Source: Stenotrophomonas sp. 704A1
GTDB lineage: Bacteria > Pseudomonadota > Gammaproteobacteria > Xanthomonadales > Xanthomonadaceae
DNA length: 64,000 nucleotides
Assembly: GCF_030549525.1 (NCBI RefSeq)
Contig: NZ_CP130831.1
Span: 4,055,501-4,119,500, forward strand
Direction of reading: 5' to 3'
Part shown: positions 9,331 to 20,215 of the stretch, in pieces
Layout: each line of letters opens with the position of its first letter
How positions within the stretch are numbered: the first letter of the stretch is position 1
Program-made: the position numbers and the translations under genes
Notes under the pieces: generated by a model
Seen by the model: the letters and a program-made list of their open reading frames with translations, nothing else
What the model was told of the DNA's origin: nothing
Database searches by the model: none

Positions 9331-10020
9331 TTACTTTCGGCTGTAATGCGCGACCAGGCGGTCGCCGAGCATCTGCAGCAGCTGTACCAGCACCAGCAGC
9401 ACCACCACGGTGACCAGCGCCACGTCGGTGCGGTTGCGCTGGTAGCCTTCGCGCAGTGCCAGGTCACCCAGGCCCCCGGAACCGATCGCGCCGCCCATGG
9501 CGGTGAAGCCCACCAGCGCCACGGTGGTGACCGTCGCTGCTGCGATCAGGCCCGGGCGGGCCTCGGGCAGCAGCACCCGGCTGACCAGCTGCCACGTCGT
9601 GGCCCCCATCGACTGCGCGGCCTCGACCACGCCACGGTCCACCTCACGCAGGGCGGTCTCGACCAGGCGCGCGTAGAACGGCGCCGCACCGATCACCAGG
9701 GCAGGCAGGGTACCGAGCACGCCGATCGACTGGCCCATCAGCCACAGCGAGACCGGAATCAGCACCACCATCAGGATGATGAACGGCACCGAGCGCAGCA
9801 GGTTCACCACCAGCGCCAGCACGCCGTAGGCCAGCGGCCGGCGCTTCAGTTGCGGCGCACCGAACACATAGAGCAGCACGCCCATCGGCAATCCGATGGC
9901 CAGGGTCAGCGGCAACGAACCGGCCATCATCAACAGCGTCTCGACGGTCGCCTTGCCGATATCCACCCACTTGTCGCCATCGAGATGGCGGAAAAATCCT
10001 TCAGCGGTGGCGAAGATCAT
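9331..10020 (-). CDS. metI: Methionine ABC transporter permease MetI
   Basis: A 229-residue permease of the MetI type, the membrane component of the D/L-methionine importer MetNIQ. Five hydrophobic segments are visible, with the coupling (EAA) loop [22 protein letters not shown] around residues 115-140. Its start overlaps the MetN stop (ATGA), so the two are co-translated. No metQ follows; a MetQ-like lipoprotein is encoded at 50128-50922. Confidence 0.95.
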   Translation of the reverse strand: MIFATAEGFFRHLDGDKWVDIGKATVETLLMMAGSLPLTLAIGLPMGVLLYVFGAPQLKRRPLAYGVLALVVNLLRSVPFIILMVVLIPVSLWLMGQSIGVLGTLPALVIGAAPFYARLVETALREVDRGVVEAAQSMGATTWQLVSRVLLPEARPGLIAAATVTTVALVGFTAMGGAIGSGGLGDLALREGYQRNRTDVALVTVVVLLVLVQLLQMLGDRLVAHYSRK

Positions 10021-11024
10021 CGGCGCAGTTCCTCAACGTGCACGCCGGCCGCCACGAAGGCGGCCTGCGCGGCCGTGTGGTCGCCGCCCACCAGGGCGAC
10101 CACCAGCTGGCCATAGGGGGTGTCCTTGATCCGGTCGATGCGGCCGGACAGGATGTTGTAGTCGACTCCAGTCTGGCGCGCGACGCTGCCCAGCAGGGGT
10201 TCGTAGGTGTCGCCACCGAGGAAGGTCAGGCGCACGATGCGGCCGCCCACGGCATCGAAATCGCGGTGCAGCGCGCCTTCGTCCACATGCTCGGACTCGC
10301 TGACGAAACGGCGCGTGGTGGGGTGCTGCGGGTGCAGGAACACCTGCGTGACCGGGCCGGTTTCGACCAGCTGGCCGGCGTCGAGCACGGCCACGCGGTC
10401 GCACACGCGGCGGATCACATCCATTTCGTGGGTGATCAGCACGATGGTCAGGCCCAGCTCGCGGTTGATCTTCGACAGCAGCGCCAGCACCGAGGCGGTG
10501 GTCTGCGGATCCAGCGCGCTGGTGGCCTCGTCGCAGAGCAGGATCTGCGGCCGGGTGGCCAGCGCACGGGCGATGCCGACGCGCTGCTTCTGGCCACCGG
10601 ACAGCTGTGCCGGGTACTTCTGCGCGTGCGCCTCCAGGCCCACGGTCTGCAGCAGTTCGGCAACGCGTGCGTCGATCTCCGCCTTCGGCGTGCCGGCCAG
10701 CTCCAGCGGGAACGCGACATTGCCGGCCACCGTGCGCGAGGACAGCAGGTTGAAGTGCTGGAAGATCATGCCGATGCGCCGGCGCAGCGCGCGCAGGCCG
10801 TCGGCGTCCAGCGCCGTCACATCCTCGCCCGCGATCAGCAGGCGGCCACCGCTGGGTTCCTCCAGCCGGTTGATCATGCGGATCAGCGTCGATTTGCCCG
10901 CACCGGAATGACCGATGATGCCGAACACCTCACCGGCCTCGATGGTCAGGTCCAGCGGCTGCAGCGCGCTGACCGCGCGGCCGGCAACGGCATAGGATTT
11001 GTGCAGGCGCTGGAACTCGATCAC
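10017..11024 (-). CDS. metN: Methionine ABC transporter ATP-binding protein MetN
   Basis: A 335-residue ABC ATPase powering methionine uptake. Walker A is GHSGAGKST, the signature LSGGQKQR, and Walker [13 protein letters not shown]. The C-terminal about 75 residues form the NIL domain, which in E. coli MetN binds methionine and inhibits transport, giving trans-inhibition. It is upstream of and overlaps metI. An AT-rich patch lies about 85-105 bp upstream of the start (see 11110-11129). Confidence 0.96.
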   Translation of the reverse strand: MIEFQRLHKSYAVAGRAVSALQPLDLTIEAGEVFGIIGHSGAGKSTLIRMINRLEEPSGGRLLIAGEDVTALDADGLRALRRRIGMIFQHFNLLSSRTVAGNVAFPLELAGTPKAEIDARVAELLQTVGLEAHAQKYPAQLSGGQKQRVGIARALATRPQILLCDEATSALDPQTTASVLALLSKINRELGLTIVLITHEMDVIRRVCDRVAVLDAGQLVETGPVTQVFLHPQHPTTRRFVSESEHVDEGALHRDFDAVGGRIVRLTFLGGDTYEPLLGSVARQTGVDYNILSGRIDRIKDTPYGQLVVALVGGDHTAAQAAFVAAGVHVEELRR

Positions 11025-11109
11025 GGGAGCGGCTCACCGGGCGGGCGATGGAAAGGGGCGTGCAGCCTACCAGCGCCGGCGCCTGCGCGCCCGCGCCATG
11101 GGCCAGAAT

Positions 11110-11129
11110 GTTATTCCTTTTGGTTCTAA
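11110..11129 (-). promoter_or_regulatory. AT-rich candidate operator/promoter upstream of metN
   Basis: A 20-bp stretch reading TTAGAACCAAAAGGAATAAC on the minus strand stands out as AT-rich in a GC-rich intergenic region, 86-105 bp before the metN ATG. It could be a promoter element or the site of a sulfur-metabolism regulator. I cannot assign the protein. Confidence 0.3.
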
Positions 11130-11169
11130 GGCGCCCGCGCCGGTCGTGACGCGCAGGCCGGCCACGGCG

Positions 11170-12066
11170 CTACGGGTGGTCCAGCGGCTTCGGCGGTTCC
11201 TGCCGGTTCACCCGCTCACGGTGCAGCAGGTACAGCCCGGACGCCACGATGATGGCCGCGCCGGTCCAGGTGTACGCGTCGGGCAACTGGCCCCAGAACG
11301 CCAGATCCCAGCCGATCACCCAGACCAGGCCGCTGTACTCCAGGGGCGCGATCATCGATGCCTCGCCCAGCTGGAACGCCCGGGTCAGCGCGATCTGGCC
11401 CAGTGCCCCGGCCAGGCCCATGCCCGCGATCAGCGGCGCGTGGGCCAGCTGCAGCGGCACCCAGCCGGGCAGTGCCAGCAGGCCGGCACCGATGGCCATG
11501 ATCACCAGGAACCAGACCACCATCGACTGCGAGGTATCGGTGCGGGTCAGCAGGCTGACCGTGATCGCGGCGATGGCGTAGGCAGTGGCAGCGGCCAGCA
11601 CCATCAGCCCCGGCACCGAGATGAAGCCGTCCACGCCCGGGCGCAGCACCACCAGTACGCCGACCAGGCCGATACCGATGGCGATCCAGCGCCGCGGGCC
11701 GACCCGCTCACCCAGCAGCGGCACCGACAGCGCAGCGATCAGCAGCGGGGCGACGAAATAGATGGTGTACGCCGTGGACAGCGGCAGGTCGCGCAGGGCG
11801 AAGACAAAGCAGCCGATCATCGCCATGCCCAGCCCGCCGCGCAGCAGATGCAGGCCCCAGCGGCGCGGGATCAGCGAGCGCGGACCGGCACTGGCCAGCA
11901 CCCAGACCAGCACGAAAGGCAGCGACGCGGCACCGCGCAGGAAGGTGACTTCCAGCGAGGGGTAGCTGGCCGACAGCTGCTTCATGCCGGCATCCATCAG
12001 CGAGAAGCAGGCGACCGCGGCGACCATCCAGGCCACGGCGCGCGAAGGGGAGCGTTGCACATTCAT
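11170..12066 (-). CDS. EamA/DMT superfamily exporter
   Basis: A 298-residue inner-membrane protein with ten predicted helices in two EamA repeats (about residues 8-140 and 150-285). The first has the typical FLRGAASLPF after helix 2 and SxxxAYTIYFVAPLLIA in helix 4; the second ends EYSGLVWVIGWDLAFWGQ. Members of this drug/metabolite transporter superfamily export amino acids, nucleotides or other small metabolites; the substrate here is unknown. Transcribed alone, divergent from yajQ. Confidence 0.88.
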   Translation of the reverse strand: MNVQRSPSRAVAWMVAAVACFSLMDAGMKQLSASYPSLEVTFLRGAASLPFVLVWVLASAGPRSLIPRRWGLHLLRGGLGMAMIGCFVFALRDLPLSTAYTIYFVAPLLIAALSVPLLGERVGPRRWIAIGIGLVGVLVVLRPGVDGFISVPGLMVLAAATAYAIAAITVSLLTRTDTSQSMVVWFLVIMAIGAGLLALPGWVPLQLAHAPLIAGMGLAGALGQIALTRAFQLGEASMIAPLEYSGLVWVIGWDLAFWGQLPDAYTWTGAAIIVASGLYLLHRERVNRQEPPKPLDHP

Positions 12067-12186
12067 GGCCCATTATCACCGACAGCGTCGGATCATGGGT
12101 CCTCGGGCAGGGCCGCGCCGCGCAGACGCGGGCAGGCGCACCCACGCGATAGAATGGCGGTCACTGAATTCTGTGGAGCCTCGCCC

Positions 12187-12669
12187 ATGCCTTCCTTCGA
12201 CGTCGTGTCCGAAGTCGACACCCACGAGCTGACCAACGCCATCGACCAGGCCAACCGCGAACTGAGCACCCGCTTCGATTTCAAGGGCGTGGACGCCAAG
12301 TTCGAGCGGGATGGCGATGTCATCAACCAGACTGCCCCCACCGAGTTCCAGCTCAAGCAGATGAACGACATCCTGCGCGCGCGCCTGGCCGCCCGTGGCA
12401 TCGATGTGCTCAGCCTGGAGTTCGGCGACATCGAGACCAACCTGGCCCAGGCCCGGCAGAAGATCACCGTCAAGCAGGGCATCGAGCAGAAGATCGCCAA
12501 GAAGATCGCTGCGGCGCTGAAGGATGCCAAGCTGAAGGTGGAAAGCCAGATCAACGGCGACAAGCTGCGCGTGCAGGGCAAGAAGCGCGACGATCTGCAG
12601 GACGCGATCGCGGTGCTGAAGGCCGGCAAGTTCGACCTGCCGCTGCAGTTCAACAACTTCCGCGACTGA
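12187..12669 (+). CDS. yajQ: YajQ family cyclic di-GMP-binding protein
   Basis: A 160-residue protein with the YajQ start MPSFDVVSEVDTHELTNAID and both RNP-like halves, ending LPLQFNNFRD. In Xanthomonas the homologue binds cyclic di-GMP and works with a LysR-type regulator to control virulence genes; that role is inferred by homology. The ATG at 12187 follows GGAGCC and gives the exact family N-terminus. A degenerate SMAG (about 12676-12698) follows it. Confidence 0.95.
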   Translation: MPSFDVVSEVDTHELTNAIDQANRELSTRFDFKGVDAKFERDGDVINQTAPTEFQLKQMNDILRARLAARGIDVLSLEFGDIETNLAQARQKITVKQGIEQKIAKKIAAALKDAKLKVESQINGDKLRVQGKKRDDLQDAIAVLKAGKFDLPLQFNNFRD

Positions 12670-12675
12670 GGGGGC

Positions 12676-12698
12676 CGCCGGGCATTGCCCGGCGCCAC
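12676..12698. repeat. Degenerate single SMAG
   Basis: CGCCGGGCATTGCCCGGCG with a decayed GTAG end (GCCACC in place of GCTACC), between yajQ and the DUF1415 gene. Confidence 0.6.
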
Positions 12699-12763
12699 CG
12701 CCACCACGGCGGGTTGCCGGCGAGGCGCCTACAATGGCGGCCCTGCCAGCCGATGCGCCCGCC

Positions 12764-13330
12764 ATGACCGACACCTCCCTGCCTGCCGACGACCCGATTG
12801 CTGCCACCCGCCTGTGGCTGGAGCGCATTGTGATCGGCCTGAACCTGTGCCCGTTCGCCAAGGCGGTGTACGTGAAGGACCAGGTCCGCATCGTGCTCAG
12901 CGATGCCACCACCCCCGAGGCGCTGGTGGAAGAGCTGGCCGAAGAACTGGTGCTGCTGCGCGATACGCCGGCCGAGCAGATCGACACCACGTTGATCGTG
13001 CACCCGCACGTGCTGACCGATTTCCTCGACTACAACGATTTCCTCGACAACGCCGACGCGGCGATCGAGGCGTTGGACCTGCAGGGCATCCTGCAGGTGG
13101 CCAGCTTCCATCCGGACTACCAGTTCGATGGCGTGGCCGCCGACGATGCCAGCAACTACACCAACCGCGCGCCCTTCCCCACCCTGCACCTGCTGCGCGA
13201 AGACAGCGTCGCGCGCGCGGTGGACGTCTACCCGGACCCGGACGTGATCGTCGAGCGCAACATCCAGACGCTCGACCGCATTGGCGTGGACGGCTGGCAC
13301 CGTCGCCTGCGCGGCGACGACCTGTCATGA
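12764..13330 (+). CDS. DUF1415 family protein
   Basis: A 188-residue cytosolic protein of the DUF1415 family, recognised from LNLCPFAKAVY near the N-terminus, SFHPDYQF in the middle and NRAPFPTLHLLRE later. The conserved CPFAKA is reminiscent of a thiol-containing active site, but no function is established. An alternative ATG lies at 12734, but TACAAT immediately before it looks like a -10 hexamer, so the later ATG is preferred. The stop overlaps the next gene in ATGA, so the two are coupled. Confidence 0.82.
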   Translation: MTDTSLPADDPIAATRLWLERIVIGLNLCPFAKAVYVKDQVRIVLSDATTPEALVEELAEELVLLRDTPAEQIDTTLIVHPHVLTDFLDYNDFLDNADAAIEALDLQGILQVASFHPDYQFDGVAADDASNYTNRAPFPTLHLLREDSVARAVDVYPDPDVIVERNIQTLDRIGVDGWHRRLRGDDLS

Positions 13331-14130
13331 CCGCGGTGCCGCCGATTGCCCTGTGGCCGGCTGCGCCGCTGCACGACAGGGTGGTGCTGGTCACCGGCGG
13401 TGCCAACGGCATCGGCCGCGGCATCGCCCAGGCGGTGCTGGGGGCCGGCGGCCGCGTGCTGATCGGCGATCTGGATGTGGAGGCGGGCCAGGCCTGCCTG
13501 GCCGAATGGCAGCGCGGTGATGATGCCGCGTTCCAGCGGCTGGACATCACCGATGAAGCCAGCGTGCGCGCCTTCATCGCCGTAGCGCTGCAGCGGTTCG
13601 GCCGTATCGATGGCCTAGTCAACAACGCGGGCATCGCCGGGCCGCACGGGACGTTGCTGCAGGACATGGACTGGAACGAGTGGCAGCGCCGCCTGTCGTC
13701 GCTGCACGGTGCCTTCCTGTGCAGCAAGCACGCACTGCCGGCGCTGACGGGCAGTGCTGCCGGGGCGATCATCAACATCGCCTCGACCCGCGCCTGGCAG
13801 TCCGAAGCGCACAGCGAGGCCTACGCCGCCGCCAAGGGCGGCCTGGTGGCCTTCACCCATGCACTGGCAATCAGTGCGGGACCCGCGGTGCGGGTCAACA
13901 GCATCAGCCCCGGATGGATCAGCACCGATGCCTGGCAGGCGCCGTCGCGCCGGCACGTGCCGCAGCATTCGGCCACCGACCATGCCCAGCATCCGGTTGG
14001 CCGCGTCGGCCAACCCGAGGACATCGGCGCACTGGCGGTGTACCTGCTGTCCTCGTTGTCCGGCTTCACCACCGGGCAGGACTTCATTGTCGACGGCGGC
14101 ATGACCCGGAAGATGATCTACGCCGAATGA
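13327..14130 (+). CDS. SDR family oxidoreductase
   Basis: A 267-residue classical short-chain dehydrogenase. NAD(P)-binding TGGANGIGRG (about residues 23-32), an acidic residue after strand 2 (GDLDVE, suggesting NAD preference), NNAGIAGPHG, the catalytic Ser in NIASTRAW and YxxxK as YAAAKGG, and a C-terminal DGGMTRKMIYAE. The substrate is not predictable. The gene is coupled to the DUF1415 gene (ATGA overlap), which hints at a shared pathway. Confidence 0.9.
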   Translation: MTAVPPIALWPAAPLHDRVVLVTGGANGIGRGIAQAVLGAGGRVLIGDLDVEAGQACLAEWQRGDDAAFQRLDITDEASVRAFIAVALQRFGRIDGLVNNAGIAGPHGTLLQDMDWNEWQRRLSSLHGAFLCSKHALPALTGSAAGAIINIASTRAWQSEAHSEAYAAAKGGLVAFTHALAISAGPAVRVNSISPGWISTDAWQAPSRRHVPQHSATDHAQHPVGRVGQPEDIGALAVYLLSSLSGFTTGQDFIVDGGMTRKMIYAE

Positions 14131-14139
14131 CCGCTGTGC

Positions 14140-14216
14140 GGTAGCGCCGGGCCATGCCCGGCGGATCTTCTCGCCGCACCGCGCTGCGCGCTCGCCGGGC
14201 ATGGCCCGGCGCTACC
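14140..14216. repeat. SMAG inverted pair
   Basis: Plus-strand copy from 14140 and minus-strand copy ending GCTACC at 14216, flanking a GCGCTGCGCGC spacer, between the convergent SDR and prlC genes. Confidence 0.92.
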
Positions 14217-14239
14217 GGGATACGCCGCCTCTTTTGCTT

Positions 14240-16270
<2,031 letters not shown>

Positions 16271-16483
16271 GGCGGGTCTCCAGAGTTACGGGCCCGGCAG
16301 CGCGGGCAGCCCCTTGGATATGGCGCTGGCGGCGGGCACAGACAAGGGGGCCTGACCGGTGGATCCCGGTCGGGCGTCGCGGGCGCGTTGCACGCGCGCC
16401 GGCATTCACGTCGGGCTTACAGTCCCGCCCCGAAGCTTTGGCTGCGGGGGAGTCCGCAGCGGCAGGCACGAACGAGGCCCCAC

Positions 16484-16888
16484 ATGGAAGGTCTGGCTCC
16501 AGCTCCAACCGCCGTATCACCACTTTCGCTGGCACTGTCGGCAAGCCCGGGCGAACTGGCCTGGATCGCCGCACTGTGCGATGCCGGCGACGATGCCCCG
16601 CGCCACCTGCAGCAGTTGCAGGCGCTGCAGCAGCAGGGCGGACGATTCAGCGACGAGCAGGAGTGGTATCCGTTCGAGGTGATCGAACGGGGCGCCACCC
16701 GCCTGCATCTGGGCCACGAACGCGAGTTCGTGATCTGCGTGCTGCTGTGGCTGCAGGCCCTGGCCCAGGGCCGCGCCAGCATCCTGGACCCGCGCCTGCA
16801 CCAGGACGACCGTGCGGTGGACATCGAAGCATTGCCCGATGCCCTGCGCGATACGGTGTTGGATGCGTTCATCGCGGCCGGGTATTGA
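16484..16888 (+). CDS. Hypothetical protein, about 134 residues
   Basis: I do not recognise the family. It is a soluble-looking, acidic, leucine-rich protein, mainly helical by composition, with SDEQEWYPFEVIERGATRL in the middle and an IEALPDALRDTVLDAFI tail. No signal peptide or membrane segment. The ATG at 16484 gives a compact protein; upstream in-frame codons lie in a region with no coding look. It is divergent from prlC with a 213-bp gap in which I see nothing else, and convergent with the Cds1-like gene. Confidence 0.65.
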   Translation: MEGLAPAPTAVSPLSLALSASPGELAWIAALCDAGDDAPRHLQQLQALQQQGGRFSDEQEWYPFEVIERGATRLHLGHEREFVICVLLWLQALAQGRASILDPRLHQDDRAVDIEALPDALRDTVLDAFIAAGY

Positions 16889-16914
16889 GCAGGGGGGGGA
16901 GGCACCGCTGCGCT

Positions 16915-16937
16915 CGCCGGGCATGGCCCGGCGCTAC
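16915..16937 (-). repeat. Single SMAG; supplies the stop codon of the Cds1-like gene
   Basis: One minus-strand SMAG (GTAGCGCCGGGCCATGCCCG on that strand). The TAG at 16936-16934 is the stop codon of the upstream PLP enzyme gene, so gene and repeat overlap by three bases. Confidence 0.88.
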
Positions 16938-18061
16938 AGCGCTTCCAGGCTGCACCACGGCAGCCCGGGCAGTCCCTGCCCCGCCACCGCCGCTGCCACC
17001 TGCACGTCGGCCGCTTCCACATCGATGCCCTGGCGCACGTACCACGCCGGATCGTAGTAGCTGTGTGCATAGCGGTCGCCGCTGTCGCACAGGATGCTGA
17101 CGATGCTGCCCTGGCGGCCGGCCTCGCGCATCCACTGCGCCGCCTGCAGCACACCGATGAAGTTGGTGCCGGTGGAGCCGCCCACGCGCCGGCCGAGCTG
17201 GCGGCTGACATGGCGCATCGCCGCCAGGCTCAGGTCATCGGGCACCTTCACCATCGCGTCGACGCAGGTCGGAATGAAGCTCGATTCCACGCGCGGGCGG
17301 CCGATGCCTTCGACCCGTGAACCGCCGCTGCAGGTCAGGTCACGCCACTGGCTTTCGCCGGCGACGGCGGCCTGGTAGCCGTCGAAGAACACCGATACTT
17401 CCGGGTCGGCGCACAGGATCCGGGTGTCGTGCCGGCGGTAGCTGACGTAACGGCCCAGCGTGGCGGCGGTGCCGCCGGTGCCCGGGCCGCATACGATCCA
17501 GTCCGGGATCGGACTCGGCTCCTCGGCCATCTGCTTGAAGATGGACTCGGCGATGTTGTTGTTGGCCCGCCAGTCGGTCGCACGCTCGGCATAGGTGAAC
17601 TGGTCCATGAAGTGGCCGCCGGTTTCGCGGGCCAGGCGCTCCGAGTCGCAGTTGAGATCGCAGGCGCGTTCGACCAGATGGCAGCGACCGCCATGGAACT
17701 CGATGGCAGCGATCTTCTCCGGCGAGGTGGTGGCCGGCATCACCGCAATGAACGGCAGCCCGAGCAGTCGCGCGAAGTAGGCTTCGGACACGGCCGTGGA
17801 GCCGCTGGACGCTTCGATCACCGGCCGCCCTTCGCGCAACCAGCCGTTGGCCAGCGCATACAGGAACAGCGAGCGCGCCAGCCGGTGCTTGAGGCTGCCG
17901 GTGGGGTGGCTGGATTCGTCCTTCAGGTAGACCTCGATGCCATCGAACCCGGGCAACGCCAGCGGGATCAGGTGGGTATCGGCGGAACGATTGAAATCGG
18001 CTTCGATCTTGCGGATGGCGGCAGCCACCCATTCACGCTGCGACATGGCGGCAATGGTCAT
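16934..18061 (-). CDS. cds1: PLP-dependent L-cysteine desulfhydrase (Cds1-like)
   Basis: A 375-residue fold-type II PLP enzyme of the cysteine synthase superfamily. The Schiff-base Lys is in HPTGSLKHR (Lys58), the substrate loop is [10 protein letters not shown] rather than the TSGNTG of CysK, and the phosphate loop is GPGTGGT. This set matches the Cds1-type cysteine desulfhydrases known in mycobacteria, which release sulfide from cysteine; a biosynthetic role cannot be excluded. Start choice is uncertain: ATG at 18061 or 18046; an ATG at 18088 sits inside a -10-like TACAAT. The TAG stop lies in a SMAG. Confidence 0.8.
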   Translation of the reverse strand: MTIAAMSQREWVAAAIRKIEADFNRSADTHLIPLALPGFDGIEVYLKDESSHPTGSLKHRLARSLFLYALANGWLREGRPVIEASSGSTAVSEAYFARLLGLPFIAVMPATTSPEKIAAIEFHGGRCHLVERACDLNCDSERLARETGGHFMDQFTYAERATDWRANNNIAESIFKQMAEEPSPIPDWIVCGPGTGGTAATLGRYVSYRRHDTRILCADPEVSVFFDGYQAAVAGESQWRDLTCSGGSRVEGIGRPRVESSFIPTCVDAMVKVPDDLSLAAMRHVSRQLGRRVGGSTGTNFIGVLQAAQWMREAGRQGSIVSILCDSGDRYAHSYYDPAWYVRQGIDVEAADVQVAAAVAGQGLPGLPWCSLEAL

Positions 18062-18169
18062 CAGGACGGAACGGTGCGATCCGGCCATTGTACGTCGCAG
18101 TGCCGTCAGCTGCCGGACCGTAGAATGGGGCATCCGGCCAGCAACGGCCCTGTCTGAAGGACCTCCCCC

Positions 18170-18688
18170 ATGACCATTCCCGCCCTGCGCGATGTCCCCG
18201 GCGTCGCCGCCCAGGCCCCGGCCGAAACCACCGGCTTCGTGTTCAACCACACCATGCTGCGGGTCAAGGACATCACGGCCTCGCTGGATTTCTACACCCG
18301 CGTGCTCGGCTACCAGCTGATCGACAAGCGCGACTTCCCGGAGGCCCGGTTCAGCCTCTACTTCCTGGCCTACGTGCCGGCCGGCGCGGTGGTGCCGGAG
18401 GACGATGCCCAGCGCCGCCTGTGGATGGCCGGCCTGCCGGGCGTGCTGGAGCTGACCCACAACCACGGCACCGAAACCCAGGACGGCGCGGTCTACCACG
18501 ACGGCAACAGCGACCCGCGCGGCTTCGGCCACATCTGCGTGTCGGTGCCGGACATCGAAGCGGCCTGCCAGCGCTTCGAGGACCTGGGCGTGACGTTCCA
18601 GAAGCGCCTGGCCGACGGCCGCATGAAGCACCTGGCCTTCATCAAGGACCCGGACGGCTACTGGGTCGAGATCATCTCCAACGCCTGA
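18170..18688 (+). CDS. gloA: Lactoylglutathione lyase (glyoxalase I)
   Basis: A 172-residue glyoxalase I that isomerises the methylglyoxal-glutathione hemithioacetal to S-lactoylglutathione. It has the long N-terminal arm of the eukaryotic/zinc type, with [19 protein letters not shown] and [10 protein letters not shown] closely resembling that branch rather than the short nickel-type enzyme. Likely metal ligands sit in [21 protein letters not shown] and GYWVEII. A TAGAAT -10-like hexamer lies about 45 bp upstream. Confidence 0.93.
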   Translation: MTIPALRDVPGVAAQAPAETTGFVFNHTMLRVKDITASLDFYTRVLGYQLIDKRDFPEARFSLYFLAYVPAGAVVPEDDAQRRLWMAGLPGVLELTHNHGTETQDGAVYHDGNSDPRGFGHICVSVPDIEAACQRFEDLGVTFQKRLADGRMKHLAFIKDPDGYWVEIISNA

Positions 18689-18709
18689 CCCGGAAAGGGG
18701 CACAATTCC

Positions 18710-18783
18710 GGTAGCGCCGGGCCATGCCCGGCGGCCTTGAGCAGGCCGCGCTGCGCGCTCGCCGGGCACGGCCCGGCGCTACC
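18710..18783. repeat. SMAG inverted pair
   Basis: Plus copy from 18710 and minus copy ending at 18783, spacer rich in GCGC, between gloA and the VOC gene, which are read in the same direction. Confidence 0.92.
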
Positions 18784-18812
18784 GACTCCGTCCCCTTTTT
18801 TGCGAGGTCCGT

Positions 18813-19241
18813 ATGGAAACGATGGAACTGCACCGCGGGCGCCTGATCGACCACCTGCAACTGGTGGTGCGCGATCTGGCCGCCAGCCGCCGCTTCTACC
18901 AGGCGGTATTCGATACGATCGGCATTCCGATCGCCGGCGAAGGCGATGATTACTTCTGGGCCGACGAGCTGTTCATCTCCACGGCCAGCAGCGAGGCCGC
19001 CGCCGGCCAGCTGACCGGCCGCCACCACCTGGCCTTCCAGGCGCGCGACAGCGCCACTGTCGATGCATTCCACAAGGCCGCCATCGCCGCCGGAGGCACC
19101 GACAACGGCGCACCCGGCGAACGCCCCTACCATCCCGGCTATTACGGCGCGTTCGTGCTCGATCCGGATGGCAACAACATCGAAGTGGTCTACCACGGCC
19201 CGGCCACCTACAGCGCCGACTCGGTGAAAGTCAGCTTCTGA
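18813..19241 (+). CDS. VOC family protein (glyoxalase/dioxygenase-like)
   Basis: A 142-residue vicinal-oxygen-chelate fold protein. The N-terminal strand RLIDHLQLVVRDLAASRRFY, the His of GRHHLAFQA and the Glu of DPDGNNIEVVYHG are the usual metal-ligand positions. Members include fosfomycin-type resistance proteins and dioxygenases; nothing here specifies the substrate. Next to gloA, also a VOC protein, but sequence similarity is low. An ATG three codons later (18822) is an alternative start. A bidirectional terminator follows. Confidence 0.85.
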   Translation: METMELHRGRLIDHLQLVVRDLAASRRFYQAVFDTIGIPIAGEGDDYFWADELFISTASSEAAAGQLTGRHHLAFQARDSATVDAFHKAAIAAGGTDNGAPGERPYHPGYYGAFVLDPDGNNIEVVYHGPATYSADSVKVSF

Positions 19242-19283
19242 TTCCCGGGCTGCACGCGCTGGGCATGGCCCGGTGCCAGCAAC

Positions 19284-19312
19284 GAAAAAGCCGGGCATTG
19301 CCCGGCTTTTTC
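19284..19312. terminator. Bidirectional terminator with SMAG-like stem
   Basis: AAAAAGCCGGGCA / TGCCCGGCTTTTT stem with flanking A and T runs, between the convergent VOC and CBS genes. Its core resembles a decayed SMAG that has gained A/T tracts; a second degenerate copy lies just before it (about 19247-19280). Confidence 0.88.
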
Positions 19313-19327
19313 GCAGGCGGGCCGGCG

Positions 19328-19759
19328 TCAGTGCGCGGCCATGTAGATGTCCTGCAACACCGCCTTTTCCAGTTCCAGCTCGCCCAGCAGGTTCTTCACG
19401 ATGTCGCCCAGGCTGAGGATGCCGACCAGGCTGTTGCCGTCGGTGACCATCAGGTGGCGACGACGCGAATACGTCATGAGCGACATGGCCTGCTTCAGGG
19501 TCGCCTCCGGCGCGATGCCTTCCAGGCCGGTGGACGGCACGCTGGAAATCACCCGTCGCCCGGCCTGCGGACCGTCGTCGGCCAGGGTACGCACGATGTC
19601 CTTCTCGGAAATGATGCCGACCGGGGCACCGTCCTTCATCACCACCAGGGCTGCGATCTTGTTCGCGCTCATCTTGTGGGCGGCGGCACCGATGGTGTCT
19701 TCCGCATCGATGGTGATGACAGCTTCTTTCTTGTATTGCAGGAGTTCGCGGACGTTCAT
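19328..19759 (-). CDS. CBS-domain pair protein
   Basis: A 143-residue protein made of two CBS motifs (about residues 10-60 and 75-130) with GAPVGIISEKDIVR and NSLVGILSLGDIVK as the typical ends. CBS pairs bind adenosine nucleotides and usually act as regulatory modules; free-standing ones like this are common and of unknown role. No catalytic domain. The start at 19759 is directly supported by the family N-terminus MNVRELL. A bidirectional terminator lies at the 3' side. Confidence 0.9.
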   Translation of the reverse strand: MNVRELLQYKKEAVITIDAEDTIGAAAHKMSANKIAALVVMKDGAPVGIISEKDIVRTLADDGPQAGRRVISSVPSTGLEGIAPEATLKQAMSLMTYSRRRHLMVTDGNSLVGILSLGDIVKNLLGELELEKAVLQDIYMAAH

Positions 19760-20159
19760 TCTTGTTTCCTGGTGCAGGTCACTGAAGTCAAAAAAGTGTG
19801 CTCTTCCGATACGCCCCCTCCCCGGGAACAGACCTTTCAGCGCACGTCTGGCGCACCCGGCTGCCGGTGGAACGGATCGGCAGACAGCGTGCTGCAACGC
19901 GAACGAGGCGGGTTCAACAGCGTGCCCGTATCTCGGTCGGATCGATTCTACGACTGCGTCCATCGGTCACTACCGGCACGGATGGGACAGTTCGTCGTGG
20001 GAACCAAGCGACGATCCAGAGAATGGCACCGTGGCTGAAACCGAGGCTGAATGCCGCAGTGAGCGCCGCTCAAGCGCAGCCATGCGCTGCCGACAGGCGG
20101 ACACAACCACCCGGCGGTGTCCCACTTGCTGCGGTTGCCGGATCATTGCCCGCACAAAC
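19760..20159. other. Intergenic region without recognisable gene
   Basis: About 400 bp between the CBS gene and the glmS terminator, with lower GC than its surroundings. No coding frame looks real on either strand. It must hold the promoter of the CBS gene. Several GGA motifs are scattered in it, but I see no convincing RNA gene. Confidence 0.5.
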
Positions 20160-20185
20160 GAAAGGGGCCACATCAGGCCCCTTTC
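20160..20185 (-). terminator. glmS terminator
   Basis: Perfect 10-bp arms GAAAGGGGCC / GGCCCCTTTC with a 6-base loop, followed on the minus strand by GTTTG, 31 bp past the glmS stop. It could act in both directions. Confidence 0.8.
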
Positions 20186-20215
20186 GCGTGCGACAGGCAG
20201 TGGATCTGGCGCGGC

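Noticed and set aside
12734..12763. Upstream ATG as start of the DUF1415 gene
   Set aside because: It directly follows TACAAT, a likely -10 element, so it would lie at or before the transcript start; the next ATG keeps all conserved motifs.
19760..20159. Possible RsmY-like RNA from scattered GGA motifs
   Set aside because: The GGA motifs are not in clear hairpin loops and there is no promoter; chance occurrence is likely.
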